Shown here one piece after another: positions 43,846 through 51,437 of a DNA stretch of 64,000 bases (position 1 is the stretch's first letter; every line of letters starts with the position of its first letter). Under the pieces are notes generated by a model. The model saw only the letters and a list, made by a program, of their open reading frames with translations. It ran no database searches and was not told the origin of the DNA. The stretch spans positions 62,001 to 126,000 of the forward strand of contig NZ_RJVB01000004.1 in NCBI RefSeq assembly GCF_003751505.1, written 5' to 3'. A program made the translations under genes and the position numbers. The stretch is from Erwinia sp. JUb26 (GTDB lineage: Bacteria > Pseudomonadota > Gammaproteobacteria > Enterobacterales > Enterobacteriaceae).

Positions 43846-43965
43846 GCTGAAACGCTGAAACGCTGAAACGCTGAAACGCTGAAACGCTGAAACGCTGAAA
43901 CGCTGAAACGCTGAAACGCTGAAACGCTGAAACGCTGAAACGTTGATAAGTTGATAAGTTGATAA
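43846..43965. repeat. Octanucleotide tandem repeat: 12x GCTGAAAC plus 3x GTTGATAA
   Basis: Twelve perfect copies of GCTGAAAC (43846-43941) begin at the base after the GAPDH stop codon and pass without a gap into three perfect copies of GTTGATAA (43942-43965); total 15 units of 8 bp. The two unit types share the pattern G-[CT]-T-G-A-[AT]-A-[CA], so one arose from the other. The array ends at a terminator hairpin. Such arrays change length by slippage. Confidence 0.97.
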
Positions 43966-44002
43966 GGGCCGCCGTTTCTCGAATACGGAGAATCGGCGGC
44001 CC
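43966..44002 (+). terminator. Hairpin terminator after the octanucleotide array
   Basis: GGGCCGCCG (43966-43974) and CGGCGGCCC (43994-44002), with TCTC/GAGA pairing inside the loop, then GTTTGCGTTTT. It probably terminates the GAPDH transcript, making the repeat its 3' untranslated region. Confidence 0.75.
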
Positions 44003-44011
44003 GTTTGCGTT

Positions 44012-44890
44012 TTAACGGCCCAGCTCCGCCAGCAAAAAGTCGATCAGCACGCGAATAGTTTCGCTCTGCTGGCGGTGCTGCGGATAGACCGCGCTCAGCG
44101 TGAGTGACGACGGATGGCAGTCATCCAGTACGCTGACCAGCTCCCCGCGCTTCAGCGCGTCACCGACGATAAATTCCGGCAGCAGCACCAGACCCAGTCC
44201 GGCCACCGCCGCATCGCGCAGCACCTCGCCGTTATTGCTCTGCATCGGCCCGCAGACCGCGACAATCTTCGCCTTTCCCTCAACGTTCAGCTCCCAGCCG
44301 TATTGCCCTTCGCGCCCGAAGCGTAGACAGGCGTGATGCTGCAAATCCTCCGCCAGCTGCGGCGTGCCCGCGCGTTGAAGGTAGGCTGGGCTGGCGCAGA
44401 TCACGCGCCGCAGCTCCCCGAGGCGGCGGGCCATCAGCGTGGAGTCCGCGAGGGTACCAATACGAATTGCCATATCAAAACCTTCGCCAATGACGTCTAC
44501 ATAACGGTCCGCCAGTTCCGTTTGCAGCTGCACGCCCGGATGCCGGGCAAGAAAGGCGGCCAGCAGCGGCGACAGATGGCTCATGCCAAACGACATCGGC
44601 ATGCTCAGGCGGAAGGTGCCGTGCAGCTCGCGGCGGCGGTCCGAAACGGACTGTTGCGCTTCCTGAATGTCATCGAGGATCTTTAGCGCGTGCTGCGCAA
44701 AGGTCCGCCCGGCATCAGTCACCGACAGTTTGCGCGTGTTGCGGATCAACAGGCGAGCCCCGAGCGAGGCCTCCAGCGCGGCCATACGGCGGCTGACGTA
44801 TTGCTTGGACAACAGCAGCTGTTCGGCCGCTGCGGTGAAGCTGCCGGCGTTAATCACGGCGACGTAAATTTTGAGATCTTCTATCTGCAT
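44012..44890 (-). CDS. LysR family transcriptional regulator
   Basis: A 292-residue LysR protein of the group with 'GSFTAAAEQLLLSKQYVSRR' as helix-turn-helix and 'LHGTFRLSMPMSFG' at the start of the effector domain. The ATG at 44890 (MQIEDL) is preferred to an in-frame codon 14 residues upstream. It is divergent from the pirin gene, which it probably regulates, as in many proteobacteria. Confidence 0.9.
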   Translation of the reverse strand: MQIEDLKIYVAVINAGSFTAAAEQLLLSKQYVSRRMAALEASLGARLLIRNTRKLSVTDAGRTFAQHALKILDDIQEAQQSVSDRRRELHGTFRLSMPMSFGMSHLSPLLAAFLARHPGVQLQTELADRYVDVIGEGFDMAIRIGTLADSTLMARRLGELRRVICASPAYLQRAGTPQLAEDLQHHACLRFGREGQYGWELNVEGKAKIVAVCGPMQSNNGEVLRDAAVAGLGLVLLPEFIVGDALKRGELVSVLDDCHPSSLTLSAVYPQHRQQSETIRVLIDFLLAELGR

Positions 44891-45014
44891 ATTGTCCACT
44901 AAAACGCGACGGTGATTGCCATTACAGGCCATTGTTGGGCATGTGAGTTTACTTATATTCTATCTCTATCGGAAGGGCAAACGCCCGCCACCCAACAAAA
45001 CTAAGGAACACATC

Positions 45015-45740
45015 ATGATCGAGCAAAGACTTTCAGCACAACGCGGACTGGGCGATCACGGCTGGTTGCATTCACGCCACACCTTCTCCTTCGCAAACTA
45101 CTGGGATCCAAAACAGGTTGGTTTTTCAGACCTGCTGGTGATAAACGACGACCAGGTGGCGAAATCCCGCGGTTTCGGCGCACATCCGCACAGCAACATG
45201 GAAATTATCTCCTATGTGTTGGAAGGCGCGCTGGCTCACAAAGATTCAATGGGAACCGGTTCGGTGATTGTCCCGGGTGATGTGCAGCTGATGAGTGCGG
45301 GCAGCGGCGTGACCCACAGCGAGTTCAACCATTCGCAGACCGAAGGCGTTCACTTCCTGCAGATCTGGATTGTGCCGTCTGAGAAAAATACCGCGCCGGG
45401 CTATCAGCAGGTTTCCGTGCCGGACAGTGAAAAACGCGGGCAGATGCGGCTGATTGTCTCCCCTGAAGGCACTGACGGCTCGCTGAAGGTGCGCCAGGAC
45501 ATGCGGATTTATACCGGTTTGTTTAACGGTGACGAAAGCCAGACGGTCACGCTGCCGGACGATCGTTACGCCTACATTCACGTTGCCCGCGGTAGCATCA
45601 CCGTCAACGGTATTGAGTTTAAAGAAGGTGACGGTGCGCGGGTGCGCAACGAGCAGACGCTGAGCTTTACCGACGGCCAGGACGCGGAAGTGCTGCTGTT
45701 CGATCTGCGCCCGGTGGAAGTGAACCAGCCAACGCGCTAA
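45015..45740 (+). CDS. Pirin family protein (YhhW-like)
   Basis: A 241-residue bicupin (E. coli YhhW 231 aa). The metal ligands of the N-terminal cupin are visible in 'GFGAHPHSNMEI' and 'GSGVTHSEFN' (His and Glu residues). YhhW has quercetin 2,3-dioxygenase activity in vitro; a role in flavonoid or stress metabolism is possible. GGA precedes the ATG at 45015, with an in-frame longer start rejected. A terminator follows. Confidence 0.92.
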   Translation: MIEQRLSAQRGLGDHGWLHSRHTFSFANYWDPKQVGFSDLLVINDDQVAKSRGFGAHPHSNMEIISYVLEGALAHKDSMGTGSVIVPGDVQLMSAGSGVTHSEFNHSQTEGVHFLQIWIVPSEKNTAPGYQQVSVPDSEKRGQMRLIVSPEGTDGSLKVRQDMRIYTGLFNGDESQTVTLPDDRYAYIHVARGSITVNGIEFKEGDGARVRNEQTLSFTDGQDAEVLLFDLRPVEVNQPTR

Positions 45741-45757
45741 GCGACGGATGATAAAAA

Positions 45758-45785
45758 AGCGCTGACTTCGGTCAGCGCTTTTTTT
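45758..45785 (+). terminator. Intrinsic terminator after pirin gene
   Basis: AGCGCTGAC, loop TTCG, GTCAGCGCT and seven T. A UUCG-type tetraloop on a 9-bp stem; 17 bases after the pirin stop. Confidence 0.93.
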
Positions 45786-45810
45786 ATGTTGCTAACGTTA
45801 AGCGTAGCGT

Positions 45811-47439
45811 TTAAACCGGGGCCACCAGATAGCGGACCGCCGGCAGGCTGTCCTGCTGATGGAATTCGTAAAGCCTGTTCTGAATTTTCTGATCGTTCAT
45901 GGTGTAACGGTCCCGCTGGCGCAGGTGCTCCATCCAGGAACCCACGATAAAGGTTTCCACAAAAATACCGGGCTGCAGGATATCTTCATAAACCGACCAG
46001 TTTATTGCTCCGCCACGTCGCCTGACGCGTCGCATATCCTGCATGCAGAGAACAAAGTCATGCGCATCTTCCTGGCGGATCAGGTATTCATAGCTGACCA
46101 TCACCGGCCCGCGGTCGTGGTGAATATCCAGTGCCGGGACGCCGCTGTCCACATTGCTGAGGTCAAGATCCAGGTCAGGATCCTGATCCAGCCGCCAGCG
46201 CAGCGCCGTGGTGCTGGCCAGTAGCATGCCGACCGTGGCCACACACAGGGAGGCCGGGATACCGTAATGCGAGGCCAGCTGACCCCAGACAGCACTCCCA
46301 ACGGTCATGGCGCCGAAGAATACGGTGAGGTATACCGCCAGCGCACGGGCTTTCACCCATTTTGCCGCGCTACGCTGTGCCCCCAGATTCAGCGTGGAAA
46401 GCACGGCAATCCACGAGAAGCCGGTGAAGAACTCGAAGGCATTCAGCAGCCAGAAATTGCGCACGAAGGCCAGCGCCAGCAGGGTGATCGCAAACATCAG
46501 ACTGGACAGAACCATCAAACGGTCCGGGTTAAAACGCCTGCGCAGCCGCGGCAGCATAACTGCGCCACAAATGGCTCCGACGCCGATAAATGCCAGCATA
46601 ATCCCGTAGCCGCCGGGGCCAAGATTTAACTCACGACGGGCGACCAGCGGCAGCAGCGCCCAACCGGCGCTGCCGAAAACGAAGAAGGCGACCGTACGAA
46701 CCAGCACGTTTCTCAGCACCGGCGCGGCATGCACGTAACGTAAACCCGCGCGAACCGCTGAGAAGAAGTGCTCCGGCGGCAGGCGCTGCACCGCCGGTTC
46801 CGCTTTCCAGCGATAAAGCACCCACGCTACGCCGAGAACGGAGAGGGCATTCAGCAGAAATACCATCCATGGACCGGCAAAGGAGAGGATCAGGCCGCCC
46901 AGCGCCGGGCCAATAGCACGACTGATATTAATCCCCAGAGAGTTAAGAGCGATGGCCGGGCCGAGTTCCTCCTTGCGCACCAGATCCGGCACAATCGCCT
47001 GGAACGGCGGTGAACTCATCGCCGCCCCGGCGCTGAGCAGGAACGCAGCGATAAGCAGGATCGGCGGAGTGACATGGCCAGTGAAAGAAAGCACGGTTAA
47101 TCCGGCGGCGGCGATAAATACCCACAGCTGGGAGAATAATAAATACTTTCGGCGATCGACAATGTCAGCCATCACCCCGGAAGGCAGGGCAAACAGAAAC
47201 ATCGGCAGGCTGCTGGCCGCCTGCACCAGCGCCACGCTGAGCGGGTCGGCGCTGAGCGTCAGCATAGTCCAGTTCACGCCGACATCGTTCATCCAGGAAC
47301 CGATGTTGGAAACCACGGTGGCAATCCACAGCAGGCGAAAGACCGGCTGGCTCAGCGGCTGCCAGGGAGAAACCCCGGCCTGCGGCGGCAGCTCGGCAAC
47401 GTCCGGCGTTGCGCTGTGAATATCGTTAGTTTGCGCCAT
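45811..47439 (-). CDS. MFS transporter with C-terminal monooxygenase-like domain
   Basis: A 542-residue EntS-like major facilitator (MFS_3 type): about 12 helices in residues 25-410, then a soluble tail of about 120 residues ('VMVSYEYLIRQEDAHDFVL', 'EDILQPGIFVETFIVGSWMEH', cut here) with the look of a dimeric alpha/beta barrel antibiotic-biosynthesis-monooxygenase fold. Start at 47439 follows AGGAGG. Such proteins are presumed exporters of siderophores or other small compounds. A strong terminator separates it from the amidohydrolase gene, so it is its own unit. Confidence 0.87.
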   Translation of the reverse strand: MAQTNDIHSATPDVAELPPQAGVSPWQPLSQPVFRLLWIATVVSNIGSWMNDVGVNWTMLTLSADPLSVALVQAASSLPMFLFALPSGVMADIVDRRKYLLFSQLWVFIAAAGLTVLSFTGHVTPPILLIAAFLLSAGAAMSSPPFQAIVPDLVRKEELGPAIALNSLGINISRAIGPALGGLILSFAGPWMVFLLNALSVLGVAWVLYRWKAEPAVQRLPPEHFFSAVRAGLRYVHAAPVLRNVLVRTVAFFVFGSAGWALLPLVARRELNLGPGGYGIMLAFIGVGAICGAVMLPRLRRRFNPDRLMVLSSLMFAITLLALAFVRNFWLLNAFEFFTGFSWIAVLSTLNLGAQRSAAKWVKARALAVYLTVFFGAMTVGSAVWGQLASHYGIPASLCVATVGMLLASTTALRWRLDQDPDLDLDLSNVDSGVPALDIHHDRGPVMVSYEYLIRQEDAHDFVLCMQDMRRVRRRGGAINWSVYEDILQPGIFVETFIVGSWMEHLRQRDRYTMNDQKIQNRLYEFHQQDSLPAVRYLVAPV

Positions 47440-47579
47440 TGCGCACCTCCTGTTACCAACCCGCCCTGAAAGGCATCCGCGATAGCGATCTCTCATTCGG
47501 AGTCAGTCAGTTACTAAAGTTAAGCCCCTGGGAAACCCAGCGCGACGGCACGTCCCGCTGAAATTCAGGCGCAGAAAAA

Positions 47580-47603
47580 CCGCCCCGTAGTGATACGGGG
47601 CGG
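47580..47603 (-). terminator. Intrinsic terminator after amidohydrolase gene
   Basis: CCGCCCCGTA, loop GTGA, TACGGGGCGG (10-bp stem); on the minus strand TTTTT follows. It is 24 bases beyond the amidohydrolase stop. Confidence 0.9.
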
Positions 47604-47627
47604 CAGAATTAACCGTGTGTCAGGCGA

Positions 47628-49505
47628 TTAGAATGCGAAGCAGCTGCAGCCCAGCGCGCCCCAGAAGGCGTTGTCTTCTGCAACCGGCACGCTGGATCCG
47701 CGTGCGATATCATGATGATGGCTGTGCACGCCGCACGGGCCGCTGCACTGGTGAGGCTGTGAAGCAAAGGCCGCACGGCCGTTCGCCTGAGGAGGCGCGC
47801 TGCGGTAGTGGCCCGGGAATTTGATGACCGGCGACCACTCCGGCAGCACCGGAATCGACGGTGGGGCTTCGGAGGTGAACGATCCCGCCGCATACACCAC
47901 ATTACCGTCAACCACGGTCAGCACCGATTCAATGCCTTTAATCTCCTCTTCCGGCACCACAAAGTAGTCTTTGCTCAGCACTGCCAGATCCGCCAGCTGG
48001 CCGGTTTTGATCTGGCCTTTTTTACCCTGCTCGCTGGAGAACCACGCGCTGCCCTGGGTCCACAGCATCAGCGCGGTATCGCGATCCAGGCGGGCATTGA
48101 CGTCATACATCTGCATCCCGCCGACGGTACGACCCGATACCAGCCAGTACAGCGCGGTCCACGGGTTATAGCTGGCCACGCGGGTGGCATCCGTCCCCAG
48201 GCCGACCGGGACGCCGGTTTCCAGCATCCGCGCGACCGGTGGCGTGTGCTTGGTGGCTTCAATCCCGTAGCGCTCGGCGAAGTATTCCCCCTGGAACGCC
48301 ATGCGGTGCTGCACCGCGATGCCGCCGCCCAGCTCTTTGATGCGATCGATGTTCTTCTGGGTCACGGTTTCCGCGTGGTCGAAGAACCAGTGCAGGCCGT
48401 TGAACGGAATATCCCGGTTCACTTTCTCGAACACGTCCAGCATACGGCTGATCGATTCGTTGTAGGTGGCGTGCAGGCGGAACGGCCAGCGGTGTTCCAC
48501 CAGGTGACGTACCACGCGCTCCAGCTCATCTTCCATTCCCGGCGCCAGGTCCGGGCGCGGCTCGAGGAAATCCTCGAAGTCGGCGGCGGAGAACACCAGC
48601 ATCTCGCCCGCGCCGTTGTGGCGGAAATAGTCGGTGCCCTGGCCCGGGGTCAGCATATCGGTCCACTTCTCGAAATCTTCCAGCTCGTGGCCCGGACGCT
48701 GGGTGAACAGGTTATAGGCGATACGCAGCGTCATCTGCTTCTTCTCGTGCAGCTCGGAGATCACTTCGTAATCTTCCGGATAGTTCTGGAAGCCGCCGCC
48801 TGCATCAATGGCGCTGGTCAGGCCCAGGCGGTTCAGCTCGCGCATAAACTGGCGGGTAGAGTTCACCTGCTGTTCCAGCGGCAGCTTCGGCCCTTTTGCC
48901 AATGTGGAGTAAAGGATCATCGCGTTAGGACGGGCAATCAGCATACCGGTCGGGTTGCCGTTGCTGTCGCGCTGGATCTCGCCGCCCGGCGGGTTCGGCG
49001 TATCGCGGGTGTAACCCACCACTTTTAATGCCGCGCGGTTAAGCAGGGCGCGATCGTAGAGGTGCAGCACGAAGACCGGAGTATCCGGTGCGGCTTCATT
49101 AATCTCTTCCAGCGTTGGCATGCGGCGCTCGGCAAACTGGAACTCGTTCCAGCCGCCCACCACGCGCACCCACTGCGGGTTTGGGGTGCGCAGTGCCTGT
49201 TCTCTCAGCATGCGCATGGCGTCAGCAATCGACGGCACGCCTTCCCAGCGCAGTTCCAGGTTGTAGTTAAGCCCGCCGCGGATCAGGTGCAGGTGTGAGT
49301 CGTTCAGGCCGGGGACCGCCGTGTGGCCTTTCAGATCGATGATCTTTGTGCCTTCACAGCTGTGCTGCATCACTTCGGCGACGGTGCCAACTTCCAGAAA
49401 CTTACCGTCGCGGATCGCCACGGCGTCAGCAATCGGGTTTTCGCGATCGACGGTGTGAAAACGACCGTTGGTTAAAATCAGGTCTGCTTTGCCAAGCGTT
49501 ACCAT
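47628..49505 (-). CDS. YtcJ-like amidohydrolase (amidohydrolase family 3)
   Basis: A 625-residue metal-dependent amidohydrolase of the YtcJ group. Metal ligands are in 'NDSHLHLIRGG' (His-x-His), 'RLHATYNES', 'FDHAET' and 'GLGTDATR' (Asp), in TIM-barrel order; the N-terminal beta domain begins 'ADLILTNGRFHTVD'. The ATG follows AGGAGG. It lies divergent from a YcaC-like hydrolase/XapX/kinase cluster and shares 317 bases of control region with it. Substrate unknown (YtcJ relatives act on N-acyl or amide compounds). The last 70 residues are Cys/His-containing and less conserved. Confidence 0.88.
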   Translation of the reverse strand: MVTLGKADLILTNGRFHTVDRENPIADAVAIRDGKFLEVGTVAEVMQHSCEGTKIIDLKGHTAVPGLNDSHLHLIRGGLNYNLELRWEGVPSIADAMRMLREQALRTPNPQWVRVVGGWNEFQFAERRMPTLEEINEAAPDTPVFVLHLYDRALLNRAALKVVGYTRDTPNPPGGEIQRDSNGNPTGMLIARPNAMILYSTLAKGPKLPLEQQVNSTRQFMRELNRLGLTSAIDAGGGFQNYPEDYEVISELHEKKQMTLRIAYNLFTQRPGHELEDFEKWTDMLTPGQGTDYFRHNGAGEMLVFSAADFEDFLEPRPDLAPGMEDELERVVRHLVEHRWPFRLHATYNESISRMLDVFEKVNRDIPFNGLHWFFDHAETVTQKNIDRIKELGGGIAVQHRMAFQGEYFAERYGIEATKHTPPVARMLETGVPVGLGTDATRVASYNPWTALYWLVSGRTVGGMQMYDVNARLDRDTALMLWTQGSAWFSSEQGKKGQIKTGQLADLAVLSKDYFVVPEEEIKGIESVLTVVDGNVVYAAGSFTSEAPPSIPVLPEWSPVIKFPGHYRSAPPQANGRAAFASQPHQCSGPCGVHSHHHDIARGSSVPVAEDNAFWGALGCSCFAF

Positions 49506-49822
49506 AGAACCTCCTGAACTGAGATGTCCGAATCAGGCTCGATGGCCACGGACAAAGAAAATCGCTGCCGGAAAAGGCAGGACGTGTAGGTAGATGACGG
49601 GATTATGGTCAGCGGGGGGGAGGAGCGTCTAGTTATACAAACGGATAGGTATCTCTCCGTATAGGTATACACAGAGATAATAGTGCGGGGAAAAAAAGCT
49701 TCGTAGACTGCGCTCCATGGTCAGCCCGGTCCACTTCATATTGCAGCGGGCCGCGTGACGCAGATAACTAAACGTCGTCATTTTTTATTAATCCAGCAAC
49801 ATTAACCTCAATGGGTATTACT
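49506..49822. promoter_or_regulatory. Divergent control region between amidohydrolase and YcaC-like genes
   Basis: Contains a direct repeat ATAGGTAT (49645-49652 and 49661-49668, 16-base period) within ACGGATAGGTAT-CTCTCCGTATAGGTATAC, where ACGGA/TCCGT also form an inverted repeat. This compact set of half-sites, 140-180 bases from either start codon, is a likely binding site of the cluster's response regulator. Confidence 0.55.
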
Positions 49823-50509
49823 ATGACTAACTCGAAGCTTGAAGTCCTGACGCCACACAACAGCCAGATCATTTTCATCGACCAGCAGCCGCAAATGGCC
49901 TTTGGCGTGCAGTCTATCGACCGCCAGGTTCTGAAGAACAACACCGTTGCTCTGGCAAAAGCGGCGAAGGTGTTCAATATCCCAACCATCATCACCACCG
50001 TTGAAACCGAAAGCTTCTCCGGCCACACCTACCCGGAACTGCTGGATGTGTTCCCGGGCCAGGATATCCTGGAGCGTACCTCAATGAACTCCTGGGATGA
50101 CCAGAAAGTGCGTGACGCGCTGGCGGCTAACGGCAAGAAGAAAGTGGTGGTATCTGGCCTGTGGACTGAAGTGTGTAACAACAGCTTCGCCCTGTGTGCC
50201 ATGCTGGAAGGCGGCTACGAAATCTACATGGTGGCGGATGCATCCGGCGGTACCACTAAAGAAGCACACGACTATGCCATGCAGCGCATGATCCAGGCCG
50301 GTGTAATCCCGGTAACCTGGCAGCAGGTGATGCTGGAATGGCAGCGCGACTGGGCACACCGTGATACCTACAATGCCGTCATGGACATTGCGAAGGAGCA
50401 CTCTGGTGCTTACGGTATCGGTGTTGACTACGCCTACACCATGGTACACAAAGCGCCTTCACGTCAGAAGAGCGAGCACCGTACTCTGGCTCCGGTCCCG
50501 GCACGTTAA
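49823..50509 (+). CDS. Isochorismatase-fold hydrolase (YcaC-like)
   Basis: A 228-residue cysteine hydrolase of the isochorismatase superfamily. The catalytic Asp is in 'IIFIDQQPQM' and the nucleophile Cys in 'GLWTEVCNNS'; a conserved Lys lies between. YcaC of E. coli is about 208 aa and forms octamers; its substrate is unknown. Start at 49823 (MTNSKL) is preferred over ATG 49811, as neither has a strong ribosome binding site but the later one has GGGT in range. It starts a plus-strand unit with two XapX proteins and signalling genes. Confidence 0.87.
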   Translation: MTNSKLEVLTPHNSQIIFIDQQPQMAFGVQSIDRQVLKNNTVALAKAAKVFNIPTIITTVETESFSGHTYPELLDVFPGQDILERTSMNSWDDQKVRDALAANGKKKVVVSGLWTEVCNNSFALCAMLEGGYEIYMVADASGGTTKEAHDYAMQRMIQAGVIPVTWQQVMLEWQRDWAHRDTYNAVMDIAKEHSGAYGIGVDYAYTMVHKAPSRQKSEHRTLAPVPAR

Positions 50510-50570
50510 TTGTTCTTTGCCGACCGGTGCCCGTGCGCCGGTCGGCATTGACTCATGATGGGGAAAAACC

Positions 50571-50729
50571 ATGAGTCCGTTACTTGTTTCGCTTGGCGCG
50601 GGTGTGCTGATCGGGCTGGTTTATGCGCTGCTTAAAGTGCGTTCACCGGCACCGCCCGCCATTGCACTGATTGGCCTGCTGGGTATGGTTATCGGTGGCC
50701 AGCTGGCAACGCAGTTCCTGTCGCGTTGA
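50571..50729 (+). CDS. XapX domain small membrane protein (copy 1)
   Basis: A 52-residue membrane protein: two helices separated by the family motif SPAPPAIALIGLLGM (residues 25-39). This is the XapX/DUF1427 signature, small proteins of unknown function often beside hydrolases and signalling genes. GGGGAA precedes the ATG by about six bases. A second copy starts 25 bases after its stop. Confidence 0.85.
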   Translation: MSPLLVSLGAGVLIGLVYALLKVRSPAPPAIALIGLLGMVIGGQLATQFLSR

Positions 50730-50754
50730 TTTCTGCTAACAGGATGGAGTGAAG

Positions 50755-51009
50755 ATGTTAAAGTCTTACGCTATTTCGCTGATGGTCGGCATGCTGGCCG
50801 GCGTTATTTATTCACTGATCGCCGTTGATTCACCGGCTCCACCAATTTTTGCGCTGGTGGGCCTGTTCGGCATGCTGGTGGGTGAGCAGATTGTCCCGCT
50901 GGTTAAACGGTGGATTAAACGAGAGCCGGTGACGCTCACCTGGTTTAAACAGGAGTGCGTACCGAAAATCAGCGGCACCCCGCCGCCGCCAGACGAAAAG
51001 TCCGGTTAA
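50755..51009 (+). CDS. XapX domain small membrane protein (copy 2)
   Basis: An 84-residue paralogue of the preceding protein: helices at about 5-24 and 31-48 with SPAPPIFALVGLFGMLVGEQ between, then a charged, Pro-rich tail of about 30 residues that copy 1 lacks. GGAG lies five bases before the ATG. The two may form a hetero-oligomeric membrane unit. No function is known. Confidence 0.83.
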   Translation: MLKSYAISLMVGMLAGVIYSLIAVDSPAPPIFALVGLFGMLVGEQIVPLVKRWIKREPVTLTWFKQECVPKISGTPPPPDEKSG

Positions 51010-51050
51010 GGACGCTCTCACGTTACGTGAGCATTTCAAAGGATAACAGC

Positions 51051-51437
51051 ATGCAGCTGTCGCAGCGCATTGTCGTCGTTGATGACGAACGTTCCGTTCG
51101 TAGTGGGCTGAGTAACCTGCTCCAGTCGGAGGGGTATTCAACCCGGATTTATGAGTCGGCGGAAACGCTGCTGGAAGATGCAAACGCGCTGGCAGAGGCC
51201 GCGCTGTTTATCATTGATGTCAGGCTCAAGGGAATGAGCGGTTTTGAACTTTTCATAGAACTCACCCGGCGGATTGAAAATCCGCCGGGTATTATTATTT
51301 CCGGCAACGGCGACGATAATACGCTGCGCTATGCTATCAGCCTCGGGGCCATCGCTTTTTTACCGAAGCCCATTGATATCGATACGCTGCTTGATAACGT
51401 TCGGCTGGCGCTGACGACGAGCAGGGGATGCCGATGA
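51051..51437 (+). CDS. Receiver-only response regulator
   Basis: A 128-residue CheY-like receiver without output domain: acidic pair Asp11-Asp12, phospho-acceptor Asp56 in LFIIDVRLKG, and Lys106 in FLPKPID. It is closest to FixJ-type receivers. Its stop overlaps the start of the giant kinase gene by four bases (ATGA), coupling the two. It may be an intermediate in a phosphorelay or a sink for the kinase. Confidence 0.9.
   Translation: MQLSQRIVVVDDERSVRSGLSNLLQSEGYSTRIYESAETLLEDANALAEAALFIIDVRLKGMSGFELFIELTRRIENPPGIIISGNGDDNTLRYAISLGAIAFLPKPIDIDTLLDNVRLALTTSRGCR

Noticed and set aside
43846-43965. Octanucleotide array as a CRISPR array
   Set aside because: Units are contiguous 8-mers without spacers and no cas genes are present; it is a microsatellite.
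47808-49028. 406-codon open frame on the plus strand antisense to the amidohydrolase gene
   Set aside because: The amidohydrolase frame has full family motifs and a ribosome binding site; the antisense frame is His/Arg/Gln-rich, a typical shadow of GC-rich third positions.
51428-51433. Upstream ATG for the giant sensor
   Set aside because: It is too close to the GGGG ribosome binding motif; the ATG at 51434 overlapping the receiver stop has better spacing.
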